Part shown: in pieces, positions 24,729 to 32,337 of the stretch
Position numbering within the stretch: position 1 is the stretch's first letter
Layout: each line of letters opens with the position of its first letter
Virus record (IMG/VR): IMGVR_UViG_3300013093_000155
Location: 1-32,448 of that record
Strand: one strand, 5' to 3'
From: a virus
DNA length: 32,448 bases
The notes under the pieces: generated by a model
The model's database searches: none
What the model saw: only the letters and a program-made list of their open reading frames with translations
Told to the model about the DNA's origin: nothing
Program-made: the position numbers and the translations under genes

Positions 24729-24734
24729 CTCCTT
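24729..24734 (-). promoter_or_regulatory. Ribosome binding site fixing the HNH start
   Basis: AAGGAG ends nine bases before the ATG at 24719. It would be coding if translation began at the upstream ATG at 24737, so the shorter protein is favoured. Confidence 0.7.
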
Positions 24735-24778
24735 CATAGCATTAGAGTAGTTGGGATTGTCCAGATCCGCGAACTACA

Positions 24779-25237
24779 CTAATATTTATCTTTTTTCTTA
24801 TAATCCGCTTTGCCGCTGTAAAATAAATCGGATTCCGTAATTACACGAAAGGTAAGTCCTGCTTGTTTACACCATGCCATAGCTGCTTGCCATTTAGCAT
24901 GATTTACCGCTACAACTGCACGGTCTCTGGCACTAACAACTTTACTTTCAATAAGACTTTGTTTCTTTGGTTTGATTTCTACCATTTCAGCAATTTGCTT
25001 GCCAAACTTGTTTTGATAGATTACGATAAAGTCAGGTATATAATTGTGCATCTTACCGTCTAATGGACTGCGGTATGGCACCGAAACTGATTCGCTTGCC
25101 CATTGCAATACACTGTCATTTCGGTCACAAAATTGCATAAAGGTAAACTCCCAACCACTACGATATTTAGGCTTATTTTTGCCTATATATTTTTGTGGAT
25201 TAGTAGGCGTAAATTGACCTTGTGCATACTTAGCCAT
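24779..25237 (-). CDS. gp4: Head-completion nuclease-like protein (gp4)
   Basis: The 152-residue protein matches T4 gp4 (gp50/4) in length and motif. It begins MAKYAQGQFTPTNPQKYIGK, then RSGWEFTFMQFCDRN, VPYRSPLDGKMHNYIPDFIV and VEIKPKKQ. The E, PDF and E-x-K residues form a PD-(D/E)xK nuclease pattern like TnsA. In T4 this protein closes the filled head before tail joining. It starts by a TAATG overlap with the preceding small structural gene. The last codons contain the late motif at 24783-24790. The call is strong from the motif set. Confidence 0.87.
   Translation of the reverse strand: MAKYAQGQFTPTNPQKYIGKNKPKYRSGWEFTFMQFCDRNDSVLQWASESVSVPYRSPLDGKMHNYIPDFIVIYQNKFGKQIAEMVEIKPKKQSLIESKVVSARDRAVVAVNHAKWQAAMAWCKQAGLTFRVITESDLFYSGKADYKKKDKY
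24783..24790 (-). promoter_or_regulatory. Late promoter motif GATAAATA
   Basis: It lies inside the last codons of gp4 and 63 bases before the preferred HNH start. It resembles the site in front of gp16 (24029-24036), as if one junction promoter sits on each side of the inserted gene. Confidence 0.5.
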
Positions 25238-25599
25238 TATAAAACTATATTTCGTTGAACGTTTTGATTAGGTTGCGGTGTTGAACTTACACCATACAAA
25301 CTTGTTTTGCTTTTTGCACTATTTAAGTAATAGGCTAGTATTGAGTTAATTTCTAAATTTGTCTTACCGTTTAAGTAGTTAATTAAATTCAATGGATTTT
25401 CACCTGACAATGTAGCAATTCTAAAAATTAATAATGTAAAGTTATCAGTAGAATTTTTGTTCTTTGTCATTTCATAAAAAAATGAATGAACGATTTCATA
25501 TTGATTGGCATCAACTACCAAATCAAAATTATAAAAATTATCAAACAACCTCACTGTGTTGTCAAGTTGTGTTCTTGGAGAATCAATAATTGTTGCCAT
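25237..25599 (-). CDS. Small structural protein between tail and gp4
   Basis: The 120-residue protein has VRLFDNFYNFDLVVDANQYE (17-36) and ends NSAKSKTSLYGVSSTPQPNQ NVQRNIVL. I recall this C-terminal pattern in a structural-protein family of T4-like marine phages, placed close to tail genes, but no named T4 protein. It is mostly helical. It follows the tube-like protein by two bases and overlaps gp4 by one base, so it is made with them. A neck or head-to-tail connector role is possible from position. Confidence 0.65.
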   Translation of the reverse strand: MATIIDSPRTQLDNTVRLFDNFYNFDLVVDANQYEIVHSFFYEMTKNKNSTDNFTLLIFRIATLSGENPLNLINYLNGKTNLEINSILAYYLNSAKSKTSLYGVSSTPQPNQNVQRNIVL

Positions 25600-25601
25600 A
25601 A

Positions 25602-26762
25602 TTATACCGCAGGTGGAACGTTAATTGTATTTACTCTTGCAGGTGAAGATAGAGGAACACCTCCAAATCCAGGAACATTGTTCTTAATAACAGTTGAATC
25701 TGCTGTTGGGAATTGAAATATGTTGTTTCTGTTTGGTGTATTTTGTAATGCTCCTGCCGCAGCATTTAGCACTTCACCTTTAGCAATGTTTAGAATATTT
25801 TGAGGATTCTTAAATGTTTGTAATGCAGCACCAGATTTTTGAATTGCACCAAAAATATTACCGTCAGATAAATCTTGCATAACTCCACCAACCGCTGATA
25901 CTAAACCACCTTGACCCAAGATAGTAGCATTTGATCCAGGTCTTGCGATTGGACTCAACGTAGTGTCATAGTGTGCGTCTTCACCAAATCCAGGCACACG
26001 TAGATTAGGCGTTTTACCATCAATAGCTCCTTCATAATACTTGACAGTTTCGTAGTTCAATGTCATAGTATTTTCCATAGTTCCATTACCTTCAGCATAG
26101 TTATACGTGTCATGTGAAAAACTTTCAATCATAGGATTGATAATTTGATACATCGCAAAGTTATGTTGGTTGAAACCGTAAATTTTAATAGAGTTAAAGA
26201 ATGGAATTTTACTTCCAGCATTTGATTGAGATTCACCTATATAGCCCCAATCAGCATCACCGGTAATATCTCCGTTATAAAGATTACGTGCATTTAAGTC
26301 AAACTGTTGTTGAGTAGTACTACCATATGATGCAGTAGTAGGTACATTACCTATCTGTGTTGGATCTTTATAGTAATATGAATAGTATGCAAACCATAAC
26401 TTACGAATGTAGTTCGCAGTATCATCATGGAATGAAATACTAATCGGGTCGTACCTAATTTTTGTTTGTACAACTCTTTTACGATTATATTGATTTAGTG
26501 TTGTTAGATCAAATGTATATTTAGGTAGCTGTACAGTTTTTACAGCCAATCCAAAATTACCATCATCTGGCCAATTAAGTAATGAGTTTTTAATAGACTG
26601 ATTTACATCAAAGTAAACATGAAATAAAAACTTGAACTTAGGAGAATAGGCATAGTTATTAGTTCTGAATACTTTACTTGCGTGTTGAAAATCACGCAAG
26701 TATTCATTACCAAAAAATGCCTTACCCGTGTCAGTTAATAAATTTTCAATAAAACCAGACAT
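25602..26762 (-). CDS. Tail-tube-fold baseplate or tail protein (gp54-like)
   Basis: The 386-residue protein follows gp19 and has a tube-like core. FKFLFHVYFDVNQ is followed by LAVKTVQLPKYTFDLTTLNQ, RVVQTKIRYDPISISFHDD and NYIRKLWFAYYSYYYKD, the strands and helix expected for the gp19/gp54 family. A second set follows in the middle (FFNSIKIYGFNQHNF, MENTMTLNYETVKYYEGA). The C-terminal 120 residues are Gly/Ala/Asn-rich and probably flexible. T4 gp54 starts tube polymerisation on the baseplate, and gp48 caps it. Which of these it matches cannot be settled by eye. It begins 15 bases after the gp19 stop. Confidence 0.68.
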   Translation of the reverse strand: MSGFIENLLTDTGKAFFGNEYLRDFQHASKVFRTNNYAYSPKFKFLFHVYFDVNQSIKNSLLNWPDDGNFGLAVKTVQLPKYTFDLTTLNQYNRKRVVQTKIRYDPISISFHDDTANYIRKLWFAYYSYYYKDPTQIGNVPTTASYGSTTQQQFDLNARNLYNGDITGDADWGYIGESQSNAGSKIPFFNSIKIYGFNQHNFAMYQIINPMIESFSHDTYNYAEGNGTMENTMTLNYETVKYYEGAIDGKTPNLRVPGFGEDAHYDTTLSPIARPGSNATILGQGGLVSAVGGVMQDLSDGNIFGAIQKSGAALQTFKNPQNILNIAKGEVLNAAAGALQNTPNRNNIFQFPTADSTVIKNNVPGFGGVPLSSPARVNTINVPPAV

Positions 26763-26777
26763 TAATAACTCGCTTTA

Positions 26778-27407
26778 TTAAGCACCGATACCAGTAACTG
26801 ATGAGCCACCAAAAGCACGACCAACTTGAGTACCAAGACCAGAACCAAGTGGAGATTGAATTGCATTATCAAAACGAATTGACAACTGAATAGTTGCTGC
26901 ATCGCTTGCTTTGTAGTCCATATTGTTATAGTTAGCTGTCTTAATGAAGCAACCATACAATTCCCATGTTTCTAATACGTTTGGTGTCAATGTACCGTTA
27001 CCACCGTCAAGTATTTCATAGTTGATTTGGAACTTGTAGTCTTGACCTGTAGCAGCACTAGCTTGCTCAACAAAGTCCATTTGCTTCTGTAGTTGTTGAC
27101 CAATTAGTTTACTTACATTACCTTGTGCATCGTCACGCAAGTTAATTTGAGTTTCTTGCCAAGCATGTTTACCAGCTAGATATACTTTGCTGTTGTATAC
27201 ATCTAATGTAACTTCGTCAAACTGAACTTGAGGACGTTGTATGTCCATAACTTGCTTAGTCAATTCTGTTGTAGCACCACCGGTACCAAAGTTTAAGAAC
27301 AATGCTCTGAAACGAAATTGCAACTTAGGCATCAATAGACCCTGGTTGTTGCTAGACGCATCTGATGCAACGGTCATATTGAACAGTGATTGTGAGGCTG
27401 TTGCCAT
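26778..27407 (-). CDS. gp19: Tail tube protein (gp19)
   Basis: The 209-residue protein directly follows the sheath, as in T4, and has the tube pattern. KLQFRFRALFLNFGTGG and VMDIQRPQVQFDEVTLDVYN are followed by the helix-forming NVSKLIGQQLQKQMDFVEQA and the strand TWELYGCFIKTANYNNMDY. It is somewhat longer than T4 gp19 (163), with a Gly/Ala-rich C-terminus. Hexameric rings of it form the tube through which DNA passes. AGGAG precedes its ATG, and a late promoter lies 20 bases upstream, so it can be made separately and in excess over the sheath gene. Confidence 0.88.
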   Translation of the reverse strand: MATASQSLFNMTVASDASSNNQGLLMPKLQFRFRALFLNFGTGGATTELTKQVMDIQRPQVQFDEVTLDVYNSKVYLAGKHAWQETQINLRDDAQGNVSKLIGQQLQKQMDFVEQASAATGQDYKFQINYEILDGGNGTLTPNVLETWELYGCFIKTANYNNMDYKASDAATIQLSIRFDNAIQSPLGSGLGTQVGRAFGGSSVTGIGA

Positions 27408-27426
27408 ATTTTATTCTCCTATAATA

Positions 27427-27434
27427 TATTTATC
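27427..27434 (-). promoter_or_regulatory. Late promoter motif GATAAATA
   Basis: It lies 19 bases before the tube ATG, directly after the hairpin at 27443-27460. Together they form a stop-and-restart junction between sheath and tube genes. Confidence 0.65.
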
Positions 27435-27442
27435 TTAAGTAA

Positions 27443-27460
27443 TCCCCCGTTTCCGAGGGA
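27443..27460 (-). terminator. GNRA-loop hairpin between sheath and tube genes
   Basis: On the minus strand TCCCTCG pairs with CGGGGGA (one G-U) around a GAAA tetraloop, then TTACTT. The U-tract is poor, so it may pause, partially terminate, or protect the 3' end of sheath mRNA. A smaller stem (TTGCT/AGCAA, 27475-27489) precedes it. Confidence 0.6.
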
Positions 27461-27490
27461 CTGTTATTATGCAGTTGCTAATGCAGCAAT

Positions 27491-30400
27491 TCAACCTGTA
27501 TTCACAATTCTCACTGGAATATAGATGAACTCAGCAGCTTTTACCGGCTCAATCGCAACATCAATCCAAAGTTCATTTGCATCAATTCTTGCTGGTGTAT
27601 TGTTTGTTTCATCACAAACAACGATATAGTCATATAGACCACGCTTGCCAACTAAGTCAACAAACAATGATTGAACAACACCTGCTACTTGACTACGAGT
27701 TAATGCATCGTTTGGTTCAAATACGAACGGACGAGTTGCAGTTTGTAGTTTGTAGCGAATATATGCCACTAAACGACCTACGTTTGTACGATCTAGTGAT
27801 GTGTTTGATTCATAACTAGACTTGTTACCATAATTCAACAAACCAACACCGCTAAAGTATGCTAATGGGTTGATTTGGTTAGTGTACAACGCATCACGAA
27901 CTGTTTGACGGTTCTTGATAGAGATGAACTCCCCTGTTGCAGCATCAATATATCCAATTGCTGTTGCATTAGTGATTGTACCACGGCGTGTACCAGCAGC
28001 AGCCAACCAAGGGTAAGATACAGCATCATTCTGTAAGAATGTACGCAACATCATATGACTTGCTGGAACTACAACACTTGCACCGGTCAAGTCTGTTGTT
28101 AAACCACTTGGATAGAAGATACCCATATATTCGTCACGTGTAACTAAACCATCTTCTCCTGTACCAGCAACTGTCATTGCATTGGTTGCCCAATTTGTGA
28201 TTGCAGTTTCATCGTCAGGTAAACGCATAGGTGTGTCGCCCAAGACGTAAGCTGTGTTGTTACGGTCATTGTTCAATGTAACCATATCTGGTTGTAATTC
28301 AGGATATCCCGGGCAAGCAATCAAGTTGAAGAATGTATCTTCTTCACGAATGCTCATGTTAGTGTTAATAGCAGTTTTCAATGCTTTAACAATCATAACA
28401 CGCTGTGCCTTGCGACCCATATATGCTGATCCGTCATCTTTCAATCCACTTGCTGATACCCAAGTATATGAGTATTGTGGTAGATTTCCGATAGTTGCAG
28501 GAGATCCTGCATCAAATGAACCAGCGCCAGAGAAGTTGCTATTTGTGAAATAGTTAGTAACAAATTTCTTGACATTGTACCCTGAACGGCGTGTGTTAAA
28601 CAACAACATACCCTGTGGATACAATGTAGCATCAGGAGCATCTAGGTCTAGATAATCACTTGTCCATAGACTTGCAATAGATGCATATGGATCACTGATA
28701 GGATTAACACTACCATCTATTCCCCAACGTGCGTCTGCAAACAAAATACCACTATGACTTGTTTGGTCAGTATTATCAATTGATACCCATTGATTTGTTC
28801 CATTGACAGCTTGCCAACGACTAATCATTGGATAATTTTCTAAATCACTAGAATCTAACCATAGATCACCCCAAACTAAACTGTTACCATTTAGTTGTGT
28901 TACGGGAGCTACTGTTGATACGATAATACCTGATGGGTTTGTTTGTCCAGTTGAGCCTGAAACTGCTGGATGTCCGTTGCTGTCAAATGCTACGTTACCA
29001 TAACCCTTCCATACACCGTTCTTATTGACCATGATATCAACTTGACTTGCAGTTGAATAGAACCATGTTGTTCCATCTGCTGGTGCAGTTGCTGGAGCAC
29101 CTAGGCTAGCTGTAAAATACAACTCAGACCAGTTACTCAATCTTGTAGCGTAGTTAGGTTTTGGTGTACCTGAATAGTAAGCAACAGATGTGATGTTATC
29201 ACCGCTAACTGTTTGAACGCTCAATACTAAATCATTTACAGTGTTTACCCCACCTAATTCAGAACCGTTAAATGTCAATAAATCACCAACTTGATAACTA
29301 TGACCACCTGACGCTGTACCTGAAACTAGTGTATATGAATAGTAGCTACCGTTATTTGTAATTACGAATGTTGCAGAAGTTGCACCACCGCTAGTTGAGT
29401 TAGTATGTGTAGGAGCATTGTTTGTATATGATTGTACTTGAGGTACAGAATTTGTTCCAAAAGTATAACCCAATTCATTAATAAAACCATTAGAAATACC
29501 AGTAGAACCAATGTCACTTAAGATGATATCGCCACCCAATGTGTGAGTTAGAATAACTTCACCAGCAGCACCTAATGATGCCGCTGTATTAGGAATATTT
29601 GCAGCTTGCCAAGCAATTACAAAATCTTCAGCACTATAGCTACCTGAACTCTTACCTGTTAATGCAACAGTATAATACTGAGCAAATGTGTTTACACCAG
29701 GTGTTGTTACTACAACATTCAATGATTTGCCTGGAGCTGAGACACTAAAAGCTGTTTGTGTACCAATAGAAACTGTAGGCCCAGTTGCATTTCTTACATA
29801 GTAAAGTAATCCTGCAGGTCCAATTGTAGTATCACCGGTAATTTGAACTACAGTTCCTGCTGGAATTGATTGTCCACCGGTCAAATCTAATCCTGGCAAA
29901 GCAGTGTTCAATGTATCAAATGTATTTACAGCAATGCTAGTAAATGATTCAGATGATGAACTATATTGACTCAATACAGTATCCAATCCTGAACCACTAG
30001 CACTTGTTTTGATCCAAACAGAACCAGTTGGGTGAGGAGTTGCTTGACTAGTTGTCCATAATGGCATACCTGAACTTGGAGCAAATACAGTATCTGCACC
30101 ATAATAGTATTGACCAGAAACAAAACCTAATTGACTTGAAGGTGTATTTGATACATCAGTTAGAGTTATGTGTGCATTAGAACGACCACTTGATAGACTA
30201 ATTACTAATCTGCCTGAACCATCAACACGTGCAGACAAATCACCAATGCTTAAACCATTGATATATCCTGCAACACTAGTAACACTATCACTACCCGAAA
30301 TAGTAATAGTACGAGTTACTTGACCATTTACGTTAATTGTAAATGACCCTGAAGTTAAAGCTGGATTGCTTGCTGAACATGTAAGTGTTGGAATACCTGC

Positions 30401-31075
30401 TTTCCATCCTTGTGACCCTAAAAGTTCCCATGTATTTGTATAAGTCTTATAGAAATAAGTACCTGCATTATATGCCTTACCAGATGTAATTTGATCAGGC
30501 AACACAGCATATGATCCAATAGATCCAACACTTTGCATAGGATAACCTGTATTTGTATCAATATATGCAGTATCAGTGATGACGATAGGAGTTACTGCAT
30601 TAAATGATCCAGTAGTTGCATTGAATTCAAAAATTCCCCATGCGCTAGATGTAGTATTCAACCAGTATGAACCTGCTGCTGGTTGACCAACAGGACGATT
30701 CAATGTACCTACTAATGTTCCTAAATCAACGTCTGCACGTAGAATATAACAACCATTTGTAACACCCATCAATGAGTATGCGGCCAGTAAACCGTATTCA
30801 TTTAACTCATACCCTTGAATAGGAGTACCGTTAGAAGTTTTATAGAAGAATGGGCTACCAAATAATGTAAGAATATCTTTTTGACTTGATACTTGATATA
30901 GTTTGTTAGCGTTAGCTTGTAATGTTCCTGCGGCTACAGCACCAGTAGTGCTTGTCGCATTTGCTTTATTCTGTGCAGTTGCTACAATTAATAGCGGAAC
31001 TGAACTTGAGGCTGCCGGTAAATATTGACTTTGGTCAATAATATTTACTTCTACGCCTGGTGATGATAATGCCAT
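27491..31075 (-). CDS. gp18: Contractile tail sheath protein (gp18), enlarged
   Basis: The 1194-residue protein starts MALSSPGVEVNIIDQSQYLP, the classic T4-like sheath N-terminus. Its last ~415 residues are the sheath core: GILFADARWGIDG, ACPGYPELQ, VYLGDTP-like AYVLGDTPMRLP, YPSGLTTDLTGASVVVPAS, AAAGTRRGTI, and a C-terminus ending IEPVKAAEFIYIPVRIV. Between about residues 120 and 770 lies a long insertion. It has five copies of a fibre-like GxxW-type motif (GSYWLNTT, GTYFYKTY, GSVWIKTS, GTTWFYST, GDLWLDSS, each followed by a Trp or aromatic). T4 gp18 has 659 residues. The insertion probably forms domains on the outer sheath surface. AAAGGAAA precedes the ATG. Confidence 0.92.
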   Translation of the reverse strand: MALSSPGVEVNIIDQSQYLPAASSSVPLLIVATAQNKANATSTTGAVAAGTLQANANKLYQVSSQKDILTLFGSPFFYKTSNGTPIQGYELNEYGLLAAYSLMGVTNGCYILRADVDLGTLVGTLNRPVGQPAAGSYWLNTTSSAWGIFEFNATTGSFNAVTPIVITDTAYIDTNTGYPMQSVGSIGSYAVLPDQITSGKAYNAGTYFYKTYTNTWELLGSQGWKAGIPTLTCSASNPALTSGSFTINVNGQVTRTITISGSDSVTSVAGYINGLSIGDLSARVDGSGRLVISLSSGRSNAHITLTDVSNTPSSQLGFVSGQYYYGADTVFAPSSGMPLWTTSQATPHPTGSVWIKTSASGSGLDTVLSQYSSSSESFTSIAVNTFDTLNTALPGLDLTGGQSIPAGTVVQITGDTTIGPAGLLYYVRNATGPTVSIGTQTAFSVSAPGKSLNVVVTTPGVNTFAQYYTVALTGKSSGSYSAEDFVIAWQAANIPNTAASLGAAGEVILTHTLGGDIILSDIGSTGISNGFINELGYTFGTNSVPQVQSYTNNAPTHTNSTSGGATSATFVITNNGSYYSYTLVSGTASGGHSYQVGDLLTFNGSELGGVNTVNDLVLSVQTVSGDNITSVAYYSGTPKPNYATRLSNWSELYFTASLGAPATAPADGTTWFYSTASQVDIMVNKNGVWKGYGNVAFDSNGHPAVSGSTGQTNPSGIIVSTVAPVTQLNGNSLVWGDLWLDSSDLENYPMISRWQAVNGTNQWVSIDNTDQTSHSGILFADARWGIDGSVNPISDPYASIASLWTSDYLDLDAPDATLYPQGMLLFNTRRSGYNVKKFVTNYFTNSNFSGAGSFDAGSPATIGNLPQYSYTWVSASGLKDDGSAYMGRKAQRVMIVKALKTAINTNMSIREEDTFFNLIACPGYPELQPDMVTLNNDRNNTAYVLGDTPMRLPDDETAITNWATNAMTVAGTGEDGLVTRDEYMGIFYPSGLTTDLTGASVVVPASHMMLRTFLQNDAVSYPWLAAAGTRRGTITNATAIGYIDAATGEFISIKNRQTVRDALYTNQINPLAYFSGVGLLNYGNKSSYESNTSLDRTNVGRLVAYIRYKLQTATRPFVFEPNDALTRSQVAGVVQSLFVDLVGKRGLYDYIVVCDETNNTPARIDANELWIDVAIEPVKAAEFIYIPVRIVNTG

Positions 31076-31128
31076 GTTAATTTCCTTTATGTTATGATTA
31101 TGAGGGTTAACGCCCTAGTACGTATAGA

Positions 31129-31136
31129 TATTTAGC
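31129..31136 (-). promoter_or_regulatory. Degenerate late motif GCTAAATA before the sheath gene
   Basis: It differs from GATAAATA at one base and lies 53 bases before the sheath ATG, in the divergent gap. It is the best candidate promoter for this highly expressed gene. Confidence 0.35.
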
Positions 31137-31181
31137 GAAATTTTTTAAAAAGACTCAATTAGCGTGCCTTTAAAGGTCTTT

Positions 31182-31189
31182 ACTAAATA
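31182..31189 (+). promoter_or_regulatory. Possible plus-strand late-like motif ACTAAATA
   Basis: It is only five bases before the ATG of the zinc-finger gene, so a transcript from it would have almost no leader. No ribosome binding site is seen at normal spacing. Confidence 0.25.
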
Positions 31190-31194
31190 TATGT

Positions 31195-31536
31195 ATGAGA
31201 CCTATCTGCAAGACTTGTAACAAGAACCTATGTGCGATTAATTATATCCGTAAGGAAAAAACATACTATCGCAGTACATGTGATGAATGTGGTCGTAAAA
31301 AGAATAAACTTAAACCAAGAAAACCATCTTGGCAAAATGGCGGATACAAGAAAAAAACCACATGTGATTTATGTGGCTTTAAAGGACTGTTCACTAGTCA
31401 ACTAACTGTGTTTCATATTGACGGGGACTTAGAAAATATTAATATGACTAATCTAAGAACTATATGTCTAAACTGCATAGAAGTAGTGAAACGTAAGGAA
31501 ATTACGTGGCGTCGTGGTGATCTAACAGTTGACTAA
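31195..31536 (+). CDS. Zinc-finger, HNH-like small protein
   Basis: This 113-residue protein is rich in paired cysteines: C5-x2-C8, C13, C29-x2-C32, C57-x2-C60 and C91-x2-C94. The segment VFHIDGDLENINMTNLRTIC (72-91) resembles the HNH core 'HHIDGDxxNNxxxNLRxxCxxCH' but lacks the final histidine, so nuclease activity is doubtful. I recall similar small zinc-ribbon proteins in T4-like cyanophages. It is on the plus strand, divergent from the sheath gene, and its last 35 bases overlap the end of gp1 on the other strand. A DNA- or RNA-binding regulator is as likely as an endonuclease relic. Confidence 0.7.
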   Translation: MRPICKTCNKNLCAINYIRKEKTYYRSTCDECGRKKNKLKPRKPSWQNGGYKKKTTCDLCGFKGLFTSQLTVFHIDGDLENINMTNLRTICLNCIEVVKRKEITWRRGDLTVD

Positions 31537-32146
31537 TATGATTGTGTAGTTCATCAATTGTTCCGTTGTTGTCCAAATAATAATCATACTTCAATCCAAC
31601 ACTAGAATACTCACTGGCATGTACTTTTAGTTTGTCTAGTTTAGCTTTGCTCAACGCCCACATGGGGTTACCGTTAGGTCCCTTGTTATATTCCACCGCT
31701 GAACTGTACCATTCAGGGTCGTCTCCCCTAGATACTCGTACTGTAATGCCACCTGCATCTTTGATGGCTTTAATCTCGTTAGCAAAACGACAGTCGGTGA
31801 TGACAATATCGTCCTTTGCTTGGCGTAGTTTATTCTCCACGCTTGCTACCCAGATATCATCGTGAAAGCCCTGACGACAGACTTCTGTGCCCCAATATTG
31901 TAGTATCCAACGGGGCGTGATATCTTTACCTAATCGTTCACTCCACCAAGGATCTACTTGTTCACGCCATTGACGACTGCTTTTTGTCGTTCCCTCTAGT
32001 AATTCTCTGTCCCAACCAAAGATTGCTGCTACTGCATCTTTAAGACTGGCTGCAAAACTAATTCGCTTAAACTTATGATGTGTGCAAAGATAGTCTGCAA
32101 TCGTATCTTTACCACTACCGATGAAACCACACACACCGACAATCAT
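31502..32146 (-). CDS. gp1: Deoxynucleoside monophosphate kinase (gp1-like)
   Basis: The 214-residue P-loop kinase starts MIVGVCGFIGSGKDTIADYL, with the P-loop at 7-15. It continues with FKRISFAASLKDAVAAIFGW, the 'F...LK......G' nucleotide-binding segment of T4 dNMP kinases. DPWWSERLG and ITPRWILQYWGTEVCRQGF follow, and VITDCRFANE (114-123) is a conserved acidic/arginine site. It phosphorylates dNMPs to dNDPs to feed phage DNA synthesis. It overlaps the upstream endonuclease remnant by four bases and the plus-strand zinc-finger gene at its 3' end. Confidence 0.88.
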   Translation of the reverse strand: MIVGVCGFIGSGKDTIADYLCTHHKFKRISFAASLKDAVAAIFGWDRELLEGTTKSSRQWREQVDPWWSERLGKDITPRWILQYWGTEVCRQGFHDDIWVASVENKLRQAKDDIVITDCRFANEIKAIKDAGGITVRVSRGDDPEWYSSAVEYNKGPNGNPMWALSKAKLDKLKVHASEYSSVGLKYDYYLDNNGTIDELHNHISQLLDHHDAT

Positions 32147-32337
32147 ATATTTTCCTTTTTATTTTTACATTTATCCCCATGCCATCTAGCATAGTTCATG
32201 CTGTCAATTTCTTTGCTACAATGATAACATTTTATTTTAGGGGATAAAAGTTTTTCGGTTCTTTTTCTTTGTCGTTGTTCATCTGTGTGTTTCTTACCAA
32301 AGAAACCATTTTTCTCACCAATATTAGCAACCTTCAT
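32143..32337 (-). CDS. Homing-endonuclease remnant with NUMOD3 and zinc finger
   Basis: The 64-residue protein begins near NGFFGKKHTDEQRQRKR, which fits the NUMOD3 DNA-binding motif ('NPMFGKKHSEETKKK'). A zinc-finger tail, CYHCSKEIDSMNYARWHGDKC, follows in type. Both are C-terminal DNA-binding parts of HNH or GIY-YIG homing endonucleases; the nuclease part is missing. Its ATG lies 14 bases inside the end of the upstream gene and its stop overlaps gp1 (ATGA). It is either a degraded mobile element or a retained DNA-binding protein. The end of the upstream gene may be the junction where the nuclease part was lost. Confidence 0.65.
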   Translation of the reverse strand: MKVANIGEKNGFFGKKHTDEQRQRKRTEKLLSPKIKCYHCSKEIDSMNYARWHGDKCKNKKENI

